Positions 47,565 through 57,753 of a DNA stretch of 64,000 bases are shown here, piece by piece (position 1 is the first letter of the stretch; each line of letters starts with the position of its first letter). The notes beneath the pieces were generated by a model, which was not told where the DNA came from, did not search any database, and saw nothing but the letters and a program-made list of their open reading frames with translations. The stretch spans positions 62,001 through 126,000 of the forward strand of contig NZ_CP084877.1 of NCBI RefSeq assembly GCF_020525925.1, written 5' to 3'. The position numbers and the translations under genes are program-made. This DNA comes from Klebsiella quasipneumoniae subsp. quasipneumoniae. Its GTDB lineage: Bacteria > Pseudomonadota > Gammaproteobacteria > Enterobacterales > Enterobacteriaceae.

Positions 47565-48288
47565 ACATCGAGACGACAATACCGAGTACCGCCAGGTGCA
47601 CCGCATAGAACATCACGAAGAACTGCCGCGGCCAGAAGCGTTTCACACGTTCTCCGGCAGATGAGCACACCATCAGCGTCAGCAGCGCAATCGCCAGCCC
47701 GGCCACTGATTCACTCACGTCATGCATATTCATCAGCAACACCATGAGGGCCCACAGCACCCCGTATCCCAGCCGTTCCTGTGCATGCTGTGCGCGACAA
47801 AGCAGCCAGCTGGCGGTGAGCATGCCCACTCCGGCCATGCCGTAGCTGGCGGTTGACAGGGGTATCCAGGCGACCAGCAGTCCAGCCGCCGGGAGGGTGT
47901 AATACCAGGACGGCTGGCTGACCCACCGCAGGACCTGGCCCGTGACGGCAAAGGCAAACAGAATATTCCCGGAATACCACGGGTACCCGATGAGCATAAA
48001 CGACACCTGGGCGACCAGCGCCCAGACCCACAGGCTGTTGAGCTGCGACTGGCGTATTTCCGCGTGCCGGGCCAGATTCATTCCCCATGCCAGACCGAAC
48101 AGCGGAAAACAGCCCCGTCCCAGCAGGCGCATCACTTCATTGTTTCCGGCCAGCAGTAAGCCGGTGTGGTCAGTCACCATCAGTACCAGTGCGACCGTTT
48201 TAATCATATCCGTTTGTCCCGGTGCCCAGGTCAGCAGGCGATGAAGCCAGCGGTCTGTCGCACCTGGAAATGTGTGTTGTGCTCTCAT
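47563..48288 (-). CDS. traX: Pilin acetylase TraX
   Basis: Inner-membrane protein of 241 aa with several helices that N-acetylates F-type pilin. It has the TraX family pattern DMIKTVALVLMVTDHTGLLL, GRGCFPLFGLAWGMNLARH and LIGYPWYSGNILFAF. The start is ATG 48288 after AAAAGGAAAAA. It is the penultimate gene of the operon. Confidence 0.96.
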   Translation of the reverse strand: MRAQHTFPGATDRWLHRLLTWAPGQTDMIKTVALVLMVTDHTGLLLAGNNEVMRLLGRGCFPLFGLAWGMNLARHAEIRQSQLNSLWVWALVAQVSFMLIGYPWYSGNILFAFAVTGQVLRWVSQPSWYYTLPAAGLLVAWIPLSTASYGMAGVGMLTASWLLCRAQHAQERLGYGVLWALMVLLMNMHDVSESVAGLAIALLTLMVCSSAGERVKRFWPRQFFVMFYAVHLAVLGIVVSM

Positions 48289-48306
48289 GTTTTTTTCCTT
48301 TTAGCG

Positions 48307-48348
48307 CTCCGGCAGACTGCCCGATTTTAATCGGGGAGGCTGCCGGAG
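48307..48348 (-). repeat. Long hairpin between traI and traX
   Basis: Nested inverted repeat with outer arms CTCCGGCAG/CTGCCGGAG and inner arms CCCGATT/AATCGGG. There is no U-run on either side. It may act as an RNA stability or attenuation element for traX and finO. Confidence 0.7.
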
Positions 48349-48367
48349 CAGACAAGCCGCAGGCGCG

Positions 48368-51300
48368 TCAGTCGCCCCCGAGGGTTTTCTCGCGGTTCAG
48401 GTCGCGCACCATGTCCCGCTCCACAGCCTGCAGACGTTCACGCTGCAGACTTTCTGAGGCCACCTGCTGAATCGCCGCCTCCTGGCGCCGGAACTGAGGA
48501 TCATCCGGTAGCGTCGTTTTCTCCGTACCCGGCCGGTCACGCTCCAGTCCGCGAATGACGTCCCCGATAACCTCTTTCACCCGGTCCGCCGGCTCGCCGG
48601 CTTTACGCGCCTCCCCGGCCACTTCTCGGGCAGTCTGTTCCGCCTGTTTTTCCATTTCCCGGCGCTGCTGTTCTTCTGCCGCCCGCTGCGCCAGAACCTC
48701 TGGCGGGAGGATAATGTCAGCCCCGGCCTGCGGTACCGGGGCCACCGGCGCCGGATCAGCCCATATCCGCCCGCCGGTCATGGCCCCGGGGTTCCAGGGG
48801 CGGTCATCACCGGCCAGCCGCACCACCACCCCGGTATCGGGATTGTCGCGGGCCATTCTGACGCCCTCCCCCATATTCCCGGCCAGCAGGCTTTCACCGT
48901 TGCGGCTGTTCTGCAGCGCCACGAACCGGGCGGCGTCATTGCCCATAATCCGTCCCTCTCCGCCGATGGCCTCCAGCCGTCCGTCCCGATCGGTCAGCGG
49001 GCTGAGCCAGATACCGGCGGCTTTCCCGTTTTTATCAAATGCCGGCAGCGCCACATGTGGTTGAGGGTACTTTTTCCCCGGAGAAATGAATTTTCCCGGT
49101 GAATTTCCCTGTGCCAGACCGGACTGCTGCAGGGCTGCCCGGCCAGCGGCGGTTTCATCCAGTGGCCTTGCCCGCCCGAACAGCAGATCGGCGGTTTTCA
49201 CCGCCCGGTCGTTACGGGGTTCCAGAATATCGTGCGCCGTCGCTTTCTCAGGTGAATGCTGGATGGCCTTTATCCAGCCCTCACGGCTGTCGGTGTAGAC
49301 CTGAACATGCTGTTTCATGCGGGATAACGCCACATAGGCAGACTCAAAGCTGGCCATCTGTTCCCGACCACCGGCCACCCCTTCCAGCGCGATGGCATAC
49401 CGTTCGCTGGCCCCCTGGGCGCCGTGAGCCGTGATGGCGTAGGCGAGGTCGATATGCTGCTGCGCCTGATCCGCCTTCGGGGTCAGCGTGCGGGTGAGTT
49501 TGCCATCAGACAGCGTGACACTGTCACCCGAAACAGACTGCACCTCCCAGATACTGTTGGCCACATAGCCGCGCTCCGGGTCACTTTTGCTGAAGCGCAT
49601 TCGGTCCCCCTGAGACACGGTGATCTTTTCCTGACGATAGAGCGTGACGCCTTCTGCCGATGCCTCCCGGGGTGAAATATATCGCTCCTTTCCGTCACTG
49701 TCTGTCAGGGTGATCAGCTGATTAGCCTTATCCACTTTGCTGATACGGTGGTATACGTTATCAACCAGCGCCACCGCCTCCTTATGAGCCGTCCAGGTCG
49801 ACAGTTTGCGCAGTTCACCGTCACGGATGTTGCTCGTGACCAGCACCGGCAGGGTGATTTCCTCTTTGCCGGTTTCCCCGTTCTCCCGCCGTGCGTCATG
49901 GATCATACCGTTCAGCGTCCGCCGGTCCTTATTCAGATGGGTGATCACCAGCGTCTGTGACTGTGCCTCCGGGGTCCGTCCGGTATAGTCCTTCACCAGC
50001 GCCTCGTAGAGCGTCGCGGGCTGACCTGCCGGCAGGGTTTTCCCCTCGCTCAGCGCCTTTTCTATCGCCTTTTCCTGCTTTGGCGTGAATTCCACCACAG
50101 AACTGCCCGGCGCCCAGACGCCTTCTTTTCTCGGCACCTGTTCCGGCGTGACCTGCTCAATGGTGATCAGGGCGCGGTGCACATCCCGCTCAATCAGGCT
50201 GTAGACCGCCGGTCGCAGCTCAGGCACCTGGCGCACAATCTCTTTCATGATGGCAACGTCGGCGGCGCTGCGCTGCTGCATCAGCCTGAACGGCTGGCCC
50301 GGCGCGATGGGCTGCAGCTGGTCGGTATCCCCGCTGGACACCGCCCGTCCACCGCCGGCTACGATGAGGGAGTGGGCTTTTGCCATATCGGCCAGCCCCA
50401 CCATCGAGCTCTCGTCGAGCAGAAACAGGGTGTTGCTGAAATCGGGTGTCTGGCCATTGCGCTGCAGCAGCTGCGTGTCGTGGAGGAACGACGCCGTCGT
50501 GCGCGCCTCCACGCCGGCACTCTGCATTTCCCCGACCGCGCGATGCGTCGGCGCCAGACCGATGACGCGCGGACGGGTCTCTTCCGGCAGCAGACTGATG
50601 GCACTCATGACTGCCCGGAACTGGGTGGTTTTCCCCACCCCGGCATACCCCTGAACCACCGTGAACCGATCCGTGCTTTCCAGAATCATCCGGGTCGCCG
50701 CCCGCTGTCCGGCGGTCAGGTCCGTCATCAGACTGGCCGGCACGCGGTCCATCAGGGGGGCCACCGCGCCTTTACCTTCCAGCACGTGGGTCAGGATGCT
50801 TTTTTCGGCGTCCCAGGTCTGACGGGAAATCAGCAGGTCATTGCCGTAGCCGTGCGCCACCGGTACATTCAGCAACTGCCCCGACCTGATTTGTGTCTGA
50901 ATGGTCGTGTCGATGTCCGCCATCGGAACCTTCCCGCCCCCGGTTTCCAGCGCCGTCGCCAGCAGCTGGGGCCGGGAGAAGGTCAGTTTCTCACTTTCAA
51001 GCAGCGGGATGGCCAGGTGAATGGCCTGTTCTGCCGGGGTACGCAGTCCGGCCTTCTGCTGCGCAATGGCCGCATCCAGGTCCGTCTCGCCGGATCGGGT
51101 CTTCAGCTGCTCTGAGACCACGCTGAAGGCGGTATGCCGCGACAGCTTCTCCGTCGTGCGCGCCGCATCCTGCGCCGAGTACAGCCGGAGATGACTTCCG
51201 CTCTGCGCCAGCTGGTTGAGGGTGGCGTTATCCAGCTCACGCTGCGTCACCGACGCAAAGACCGTTGCCGTCTCGCTAACCGACCTGCCGGGACTTTCCA

Positions 51301-53629
51301 CCCAGCCGTGGCCGATTTTAATACCGTCAAACACACCCGCGCCCACGGCCAGGGTCTGCGTGGTTTTCTGCCCCGGCCGCTGTACCGTCAGCTGCCCTTC
51401 CTCCACTTTCATCACCGTGATGCTTTCCCCGCCTTTCAGGCGTGTGTCCGGTATCTTCCCGAGCACCGCCAGACGTTCCCCCTCTGCCACCGGCAGTGTT
51501 TCTGCCCGGAACAGCGTCCACTGGCTGTCGACCGCGGAAACCTTCAGATCCAGACGGCCCCCTTCCCGGTCTTTCAGGGTCAGCATATTGCTGCTCGCGG
51601 TCACCCGGTCAATGACAAAGCGATCGTGCGTCCGGGTCTCCGGATCCCAGCGTTCCATCACCATCCCCTCCCGGTAATAATCCCGCACGCCCCGGCTTTT
51701 GCTGTCCAGCCACACCGGCGTCAGGGCTGTAATGGTCGTGTCTTTCTCACCCAGCACCCCCTCCTGTCTGAGGGAGTCACGGATGAGGCCGTTGAGTACG
51801 CTCTGTTCACGCGTCCCGCTGATTTGGGCCACGCTTTCCTGCCCTTCACGCACGCTGACGGCAAACTCCTGTGCCAGCCGGCTGTAGCGTGCGCCTTTAT
51901 CCGGTTCACTGATGATGTCGGCGGTGGTCTGATGGCCACCCTGCCAGCGATACGTATTCACGCCGCTGTCCTTCAGCACCGTCAGCGCGCTGCCGGTCCC
52001 GCTGCGCTTCCCGCTGTCGGAGAGCAGGACCTGCACGTTATGGCGCATCGCGCCATCGAGCAGGGAAATCGTTTCCTTCAGGCTCAGCTTCTCCGCCTGA
52101 TCCACGATGAGTGTTCCGCCCGGAATAAACGCCGTTCCATCCTGCAGGGCGGATTTACCGGTCACCGTCTCCCCGGCCAGACGCACATCCCCGGCGAGAA
52201 AATCACGTGAACGGTTATCGGCCGCCAGGATATGGACGTCGCGCCCCTGCTCCCGGGCCATCAGGGTTAACTCGGCCACCCGCTCCCGCTGGCCGGTTGC
52301 ACCGCCCTGACCGGAAACGATACCCATTACCGGGCGATCCTGCGCCAGCACGCTGACGGCATCGCTGAAAGGGACCTGGCGCACCACAGACGCATCGGGC
52401 GTGACTGAGACATGATTCTGACGCTGCACCTCCTGACTCAGGGCTTTGACGGCGAGTTCATCGAGAACGTGGATGTTTGAGGTGAACAGGCCTTTCTCGC
52501 GATCGAGAGGGATAAGCTGCTCCCGTTCAATGGCGGCATCGATGCCCTTTCTCGCCAGCTCAAACACACCGTCCTTCGCCTCCAGCTGGCCGACCGTGCG
52601 TGCCAGCAGGTCGGCATACGTGAACTGCACCTTGCGGTCGCTGAGACCGGCAATCGCTTTCGTCACCACATCCGTGATATCCGGACCGTCAGTGTTCACC
52701 GGCGCGGCAGGTGCACGGGCCAGCTCTGCGGCTCGCGCATCGGCGGCCTCACGATACCCCCGGATGTCAAACCCGGTCTCCTTCAGCGTGTTCATCCACT
52801 CCACCATCTTCTCTGCCGGATCGATGGCTTCTTTCGACTTTCGGGTATCGAGCGCGGCCACATCCCGGGACTTCAGGGAGGCATCGGGTCCGGCGGCCTC
52901 CCTGACCTCCTGAGTCCGGGTGGAAAAGGGTTCCACAGGGACCCCTTTCATCTCCCACATCCCGTGTTTTCCCACGACTTCCGTCTCATAGCCAAGCTTC
53001 TCAACCAGGGGTTTGAACGCCTCCCGGTAAAGTTTCCCGAACGCTATCTGGTTCGCGTACACGTTCTCGATAAAGCCTGTTTTTCCAATCTTATCTGTGC
53101 CGAGAGACTGCCATTTGTCCCCGTTCTGCGTGGCGTTAATGACGACGGCATGGGTGTGTAACTGCGGCTCCTGGTTGCGGTTCGTGTCGTGGTTGAATTT
53201 CGCCACAATCAGATTTCCGGTCAGCACCGTTTCGCTTTTACCGTCCGTCATGACCCGGGTCGCGGCCAGCGTCTCCAGTTGCCGCACCGCTTCGGTTACC
53301 GCCTGGTTGTGGGCATCGATAAGGCGTTTATCGCCGCCCAGCATCGCCATGACCGACACGCTTTTGGGGGCCGAGAAGGTCAGGTCATAACCGGGCCGGT
53401 GCTTGTTGGCGCCGTCCTGTATCCGGGTCAGGTCGCTGCCATCCGGCAGCTTCCCTTTCAGCAGTTCCGTAAACAGCGCCTTATCCACGGCTTTCCCGTC
53501 GATCCCCAGCGCCTCAGCCCCCTTACCCTGCCAGCGTTCGTCCATGCTCCCTATGACGTAGTAATTATCCTTATCCGTATAGTAATTACCGGCACTGCCC
53601 GCCGATTTAACGGAGCCAATCGACATCAT
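48368..53629 (-). CDS. traI: Conjugative relaxase/helicase TraI
   Basis: A 1753-aa protein that nicks oriT, stays linked to the 5' end and unwinds the plasmid. The N-terminal relaxase has the tyrosine pairs Tyr16/17 and Tyr23/24 (NYYTDKDNYY) and the metal-binding His triad (NHD, PQLHTHAVV). The C-terminal RecD-like helicase has Walker A VVQGYAGVGKTTQF near residue 990. A Glu/Gln/Arg-rich tail follows. It overlaps the traD stop by a few bases. A second Met at position 2 is an alternative start. Full length for F-type TraI (1756). Confidence 0.98.
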   Translation of the reverse strand: MMSIGSVKSAGSAGNYYTDKDNYYVIGSMDERWQGKGAEALGIDGKAVDKALFTELLKGKLPDGSDLTRIQDGANKHRPGYDLTFSAPKSVSVMAMLGGDKRLIDAHNQAVTEAVRQLETLAATRVMTDGKSETVLTGNLIVAKFNHDTNRNQEPQLHTHAVVINATQNGDKWQSLGTDKIGKTGFIENVYANQIAFGKLYREAFKPLVEKLGYETEVVGKHGMWEMKGVPVEPFSTRTQEVREAAGPDASLKSRDVAALDTRKSKEAIDPAEKMVEWMNTLKETGFDIRGYREAADARAAELARAPAAPVNTDGPDITDVVTKAIAGLSDRKVQFTYADLLARTVGQLEAKDGVFELARKGIDAAIEREQLIPLDREKGLFTSNIHVLDELAVKALSQEVQRQNHVSVTPDASVVRQVPFSDAVSVLAQDRPVMGIVSGQGGATGQRERVAELTLMAREQGRDVHILAADNRSRDFLAGDVRLAGETVTGKSALQDGTAFIPGGTLIVDQAEKLSLKETISLLDGAMRHNVQVLLSDSGKRSGTGSALTVLKDSGVNTYRWQGGHQTTADIISEPDKGARYSRLAQEFAVSVREGQESVAQISGTREQSVLNGLIRDSLRQEGVLGEKDTTITALTPVWLDSKSRGVRDYYREGMVMERWDPETRTHDRFVIDRVTASSNMLTLKDREGGRLDLKVSAVDSQWTLFRAETLPVAEGERLAVLGKIPDTRLKGGESITVMKVEEGQLTVQRPGQKTTQTLAVGAGVFDGIKIGHGWVESPGRSVSETATVFASVTQRELDNATLNQLAQSGSHLRLYSAQDAARTTEKLSRHTAFSVVSEQLKTRSGETDLDAAIAQQKAGLRTPAEQAIHLAIPLLESEKLTFSRPQLLATALETGGGKVPMADIDTTIQTQIRSGQLLNVPVAHGYGNDLLISRQTWDAEKSILTHVLEGKGAVAPLMDRVPASLMTDLTAGQRAATRMILESTDRFTVVQGYAGVGKTTQFRAVMSAISLLPEETRPRVIGLAPTHRAVGEMQSAGVEARTTASFLHDTQLLQRNGQTPDFSNTLFLLDESSMVGLADMAKAHSLIVAGGGRAVSSGDTDQLQPIAPGQPFRLMQQRSAADVAIMKEIVRQVPELRPAVYSLIERDVHRALITIEQVTPEQVPRKEGVWAPGSSVVEFTPKQEKAIEKALSEGKTLPAGQPATLYEALVKDYTGRTPEAQSQTLVITHLNKDRRTLNGMIHDARRENGETGKEEITLPVLVTSNIRDGELRKLSTWTAHKEAVALVDNVYHRISKVDKANQLITLTDSDGKERYISPREASAEGVTLYRQEKITVSQGDRMRFSKSDPERGYVANSIWEVQSVSGDSVTLSDGKLTRTLTPKADQAQQHIDLAYAITAHGAQGASERYAIALEGVAGGREQMASFESAYVALSRMKQHVQVYTDSREGWIKAIQHSPEKATAHDILEPRNDRAVKTADLLFGRARPLDETAAGRAALQQSGLAQGNSPGKFISPGKKYPQPHVALPAFDKNGKAAGIWLSPLTDRDGRLEAIGGEGRIMGNDAARFVALQNSRNGESLLAGNMGEGVRMARDNPDTGVVVRLAGDDRPWNPGAMTGGRIWADPAPVAPVPQAGADIILPPEVLAQRAAEEQQRREMEKQAEQTAREVAGEARKAGEPADRVKEVIGDVIRGLERDRPGTEKTTLPDDPQFRRQEAAIQQVASESLQRERLQAVERDMVRDLNREKTLGGD

Positions 53630-55938
53630 CAGAAGTTCCCCCCAATCTCGACATCATCCTGTTCATCGTGGCGGTGGCTGTGGTTGATATTGACCTCTTC
53701 ACGCCGCTGCATATCCCGCTGTGTCTGCTCATCTGCCCAGGCGTCATACGCCTGCATATCTTCAATCACACCGTCCTCGTTCATGCCGGCCGGAAGCATG
53801 TCCTGCCCCTGCTCTGCGGACTGCTGCGCCAGTTCCTGTTCTGTCCCGCCTGCAGCTGCTGCAGGGGCACCGGCAGAGGATGCTGTTGAGGCAGCAGTGG
53901 CCGCTGCGGCTGCTTTTGGTTTGATCAACGGTACGGTCGTGACCCGCAGGACGGGAGGCTCCGTTGCTCTGACGGAAGGTTCCGCTGCCGGACTCTTTGT
54001 TGTCGGCGGCGCTTTTACCGGTGCCGGAGATACTGTCATGTCTGCTGGCGCAGGCTGACTGATCGGCTCAGGTTGTTCACCGGCGTGACTGTTTGTATCC
54101 GCGGGCCCGGATGCCGGCGCATCCGGCATAAAAAGCGTCCTGGCAAGACTGCCTTCAGCTTCACGCGCTTCAAGCAGCGCACTGAGGCGGGCGTCAACAC
54201 GCGTATCGAGTCGGCGCTGAATAAATCCCTCGGCAATTTTCGGACGCGGCTTGTATTTGAGGGCCAGCTTCACGGCCGGATACGGTCCGGGCAGCGTGAC
54301 GTAACAGGACAGGTCCGGCAGCGTCTGAATATCGGAGTAACTGACCAGCGTTTCCCGCTCTTTTTCTTTCCCGGTCGATACACCATCACGCACCGGGTCA
54401 GCACCGTAAGAGTACTGCTCGCTGGCTTTGAGGATTTCCTTCTCGCCAATTTCACCGGCAGCAAACTCCGCGATCTCCTTACTCGGGGAGCGGAAGAAGG
54501 CCCGGGTATTCATTACGTCAAAGAGCGTGGCGGCAGGCTTAACGCCATAGATATCTTCCAGCTGGGCATAGGACTGAATACCGAACACATAACAACCACC
54601 AAATTTACGCGCCTCAGGGAGGATTTCGACCAGGTCAGGCAGCTTGTGCAGCGTGGGGAGCTCGTCGGCGAATATCCACACGCGCCGGTTACGGTTCTCC
54701 CCCATCGCCAGCAGGCCGCGGATGGCAATTGACAGCCACATCGAGATAACCGGCTTCAGGGAAGCATGGGTGTCAGCGTTGGAGGAGATAAACAGCCAGC
54801 CATTGGGTCTGTCCTCACGGACACCGCGCATCCAGTCCCGAATAGTGAACGGTTCCCCGTTCTTCTCGATGCCCTGCAGGTAGCGAATAGCCTTGACGTA
54901 GTTGGTCAGCACGGCACGAATGGAGATGGCGGTTTTCTCAATTTTCTCTTCAACCAGATTCGCTGCCGGCGTGTTCTGCAGATAGGCGCGCAGCTTGTCG
55001 ATTTTAATGGACAGCATGGTATCGACCAGCTTCTCGTAGCTGCGATCGTCGTCTTCGCGCATCAGATACGCGCCTTCGGCAAAGATAGTGCGACCGGAGC
55101 CCTGCCAGAACGGGTCTTCTTTGGTACCCATCGGGATAAGGGTGTTGGAGATGTTGTCGAAGTCCGGCAGCGTCAGGCACTCTTTCCACAAATCCCAGGC
55201 CGCGCAGCGCGAATCCAGCGGGTTGAGGATTTTATCCAGTGACGGGTCGTAATAGCTTTTGACGAACTCACAGGAGCGATCGTAAATGATGGCCATATCG
55301 CCCCGGGCACGGACATAATTCAGTAGCCGGCGGATCACTTCTGATTTACCGGAACCTACGGTACCGTGGAGGCAAAAGTTCTGGATTTCGGAGTTTTTAA
55401 GAATAGGCAGGTCGCCAATTTTAATATCGGAGGCCATACCATCACGCTTCATCTGACGGGCCACTTCTTTGGGCTTATCGGAAAGCTGGCGCCCGCCGGT
55501 ATTCTCATCCTCACTCTGCTGTTTCCCCTGGCGGCCCAGCACCCAGCTGGCGATGAAGAACGTCACGATACAGATAACAAGAGAAACCACGGCAGCAAAG
55601 ACGATACTGGTCCACAGCTGCTCACCGCACCAGACAGTATATTTATCGGCCAGGATTTGTTCTGAGGTATATTCCAGCGACTGGCCGTAATACTGAATGG
55701 TGTATACCGGCTGGGAACGAATAATATCGCGCATCGGACCCAGCGTCGTACACCACCAGTATACGCAGCCGTTCACAAAGGTCTGCCAGCTGAGCCGGTA
55801 CATCAGCATCAGCCCGCACAGCACCCAGAATAAAATAAACAGCACGTAGAAAATAATATTGGCAATCTGACCAAACATGCGAAAGCGCATATTGGCGATC
55901 TGACCGCCCTGCGTCATATCTTTGGCATTAAAACTCAT
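53629..55938 (-). CDS. traD: Type IV coupling protein TraD
   Basis: Inner-membrane hexameric ATPase of 769 aa linking relaxosome to transfer channel. Two N-terminal membrane segments lie near residues 27-47 and 105-130. Walker A is [12 protein letters not shown] near residue 195, and Walker B is in [13 protein letters not shown]. The C-terminal ~150 residues are Ala/Pro-rich and longer than in F. The end ([11 protein letters not shown]) resembles the TraM-binding tail. Operon traT-traD-traI. Confidence 0.97.
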   Translation of the reverse strand: MSFNAKDMTQGGQIANMRFRMFGQIANIIFYVLFILFWVLCGLMLMYRLSWQTFVNGCVYWWCTTLGPMRDIIRSQPVYTIQYYGQSLEYTSEQILADKYTVWCGEQLWTSIVFAAVVSLVICIVTFFIASWVLGRQGKQQSEDENTGGRQLSDKPKEVARQMKRDGMASDIKIGDLPILKNSEIQNFCLHGTVGSGKSEVIRRLLNYVRARGDMAIIYDRSCEFVKSYYDPSLDKILNPLDSRCAAWDLWKECLTLPDFDNISNTLIPMGTKEDPFWQGSGRTIFAEGAYLMREDDDRSYEKLVDTMLSIKIDKLRAYLQNTPAANLVEEKIEKTAISIRAVLTNYVKAIRYLQGIEKNGEPFTIRDWMRGVREDRPNGWLFISSNADTHASLKPVISMWLSIAIRGLLAMGENRNRRVWIFADELPTLHKLPDLVEILPEARKFGGCYVFGIQSYAQLEDIYGVKPAATLFDVMNTRAFFRSPSKEIAEFAAGEIGEKEILKASEQYSYGADPVRDGVSTGKEKERETLVSYSDIQTLPDLSCYVTLPGPYPAVKLALKYKPRPKIAEGFIQRRLDTRVDARLSALLEAREAEGSLARTLFMPDAPASGPADTNSHAGEQPEPISQPAPADMTVSPAPVKAPPTTKSPAAEPSVRATEPPVLRVTTVPLIKPKAAAAATAASTASSAGAPAAAAGGTEQELAQQSAEQGQDMLPAGMNEDGVIEDMQAYDAWADEQTQRDMQRREEVNINHSHRHDEQDDVEIGGNF

Positions 55939-56299
55939 GGCACTAATCCGTCAGTAAAGTATTAGGGTCGAAAGGACAAATCAATCAGCGAAAACAGACC
56001 TAACGGGGTTGCAGGGAATAAGCCTCCCCCACAGCAGGATGTGAATAAATATCGCCAGGCATCAGTTTATATGTTTCAAGAGACCTGACAGGTTCAGATA
56101 TTGCCATAAATAACCTCTGATCAAATAAAGACGAAAAGACTCCGCCGAAGGCGGCAACGCCTCACAGATGCACAAATAAATTGCGCAACTGTTCACCGTT
56201 TAGATGTGGAATTAACTGATTATTTGACGGATTAACTCTGACACACCAGAAAGGTGATGCCAGTCTGGCCCGGAGTGCCCGGGCCGTGGAGTAGAAAAC
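55939..56299. other. Gap between traT and traD
   Basis: About 360 bases. It contains a small possible gene (56000-56107) and a hairpin GGCCCGG/CCGGGCC at about 56270-56284 just after traT, without a U-run on the minus strand. Confidence 0.4.
56000..56107 (-). CDS. Possible small protein between traT and traD
   Basis: A 35-codon frame from ATG 56107 (MAISEPVRSLETYKLMPGDI) with GAGG six bases upstream. F has no conserved gene here. It may be chance. Confidence 0.25.
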   Translation of the reverse strand: MAISEPVRSLETYKLMPGDIYSHPAVGEAYSLQPR

Positions 56300-57031
56300 T
56301 TACAGAATATTTGCGATCGATTTTGCCAGCTGGTCTTCAAGAACAGGCTGGGCTTCAGGGAACTTGAGGTTAACTTTATTAGCGTTAGAGACGACGCGAG
56401 TCTGGTATTTGTGCTGATTACCCGTTTCCGTACTTGTCTGCACTTTTGCGCCGGATGTTCCCTGACGCAATACGGCCACGTTATCAGTCTGAACCTGAGT
56501 TTTGGTTCTTTCCGCGATCTGAACATCGGTGATCATGGTGTAGTTCACATCTTCCACCATCGCGTCAGCCGCCATTCCGACCAGACCGGCTGCAAGCCCT
56601 ACTCCCAGGGTTGCTCCCGCGGAACTGGAATTGTAAGCGGTAATCCCCGCCCCAAGAGCGGCGCCAGTCACAGCGCCCTCATAACCCCGGCTTAACCAGC
56701 CCTGAGACTCACGAAGGTCCATTTTATCGGCCTTGAGCACGTTCGCCTGGATCCAGTAGCCCGCCGTATCCGGGTTACTGACGACCTGATATCCCTTTGA
56801 AGTGACGGCGCTGGCAATTTTTGCCTGCAGGCCACTCATATCCTTATCGGAGGTATTTTTGATTTGCAGATAAACCGTCTTATTATTTGAAGGTTCCAGC
56901 CAGATTGTTTCGCTCATCTGGGTTTTTACTTACAGATTTCTCTTTTTAATGGCGGTTCCCATTGCACTACATCCAGATAACACCAGCGCAGAGCTGACGA
57001 CCATCACAGCCATGACTTTATTAAGCTTCAT
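56300..57031 (-). pseudogene. traT: Surface exclusion lipoprotein TraT, with premature stop
   Basis: TraT is an outer-membrane lipoprotein blocking stable mating contact with cells carrying the same plasmid, and also gives serum resistance. The full frame from ATG 57031 (MKLNKVMAVMVVSSALVLSG, lipobox LSGC) gives 243 codons, the right length. Codon 34 (56930-56932) is TAA where TraT has Glu (KRNL-E-VKTQ). Downstream the frame is intact ([20 protein letters not shown] to [11 protein letters not shown]). A restart at ATG 56917 would lack the signal sequence. The plasmid is therefore probably defective in surface exclusion. Confidence 0.93.
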
Positions 57032-57220
57032 CCTGAATCCTTGTGACATAATCAATACGAGTAAATACACATTCTCTTATGATTTCGGAATGCGCATTCA
57101 CTATATACGAATTTTAAGCGAGATGTAAAAACCAATAACAACCTAGACAGATAATAATAACCAAAAGAAATTTATAGTCTGTTAATAAACCACCATAATT
57201 GATAGGCCGCTTCTGGATGA

Positions 57221-57751
57221 TTACCCCCCCAACTTTTCCGCTCGGAAAGAGTTTATTGCAGAGGTGAGCAATGATAGCTGATAGCGTCCAAAATCTAGAT
57301 TCATGACAAAACCAAAAAAAACAGACGTTAAAATAACCATAAATGCAAAAGAAAACGGCGTGTCATAAACCACTCTATTACAAATAGCTAATAACATAAT
57401 CACTGCCATGTACACAACAGCATAAATCAAAACCTTCTTAGAAAAAAAGCGATATATATTCGATTTTTCTCTAAAGCTTTTAGGAACTGACAAAAAGAGA
57501 GAGCGTGAACTGGCAATACCCAGGAGCATAATGATACTGACCCCGACAGGAAAAACCAAAACATGAAATATATACTTTCCGGACAAATAAACAGCATCCA
57601 CACTAATTACAGCGCAAAGCATATTCCACACAACTAACACTACGCCTGGCCAAAGGCACTCCCAAAAAGATGGAATTTCAGCCTTCCCTTGTGAAAGTAG
57701 ATTTTTCAGCTCCTCCACTTCCTCAATAAGTAGTTTGTTCGTAATCATCAT
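57221..57751 (-). CDS. traS: Entry exclusion protein, TraS-like
   Basis: A 176-aa inner-membrane protein in the traS position between traG and traT. Four hydrophobic segments are visible (PGVVLVVWNMLCAVISVDAV, HVLVFPVGVSIIMLLGIASS, VLIYAVVYMAVIMLLAICNR, FAFMVILTSVFFGFVMNLDF). AT-rich compared with neighbours, as TraS genes often are. TraS proteins diverge strongly because they define exclusion specificity with TraG, so the call rests on position and topology. Confidence 0.7.
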   Translation of the reverse strand: MMITNKLLIEEVEELKNLLSQGKAEIPSFWECLWPGVVLVVWNMLCAVISVDAVYLSGKYIFHVLVFPVGVSIIMLLGIASSRSLFLSVPKSFREKSNIYRFFSKKVLIYAVVYMAVIMLLAICNRVVYDTPFSFAFMVILTSVFFGFVMNLDFGRYQLSLLTSAINSFRAEKLGG

Positions 57752-57753
57752 TT

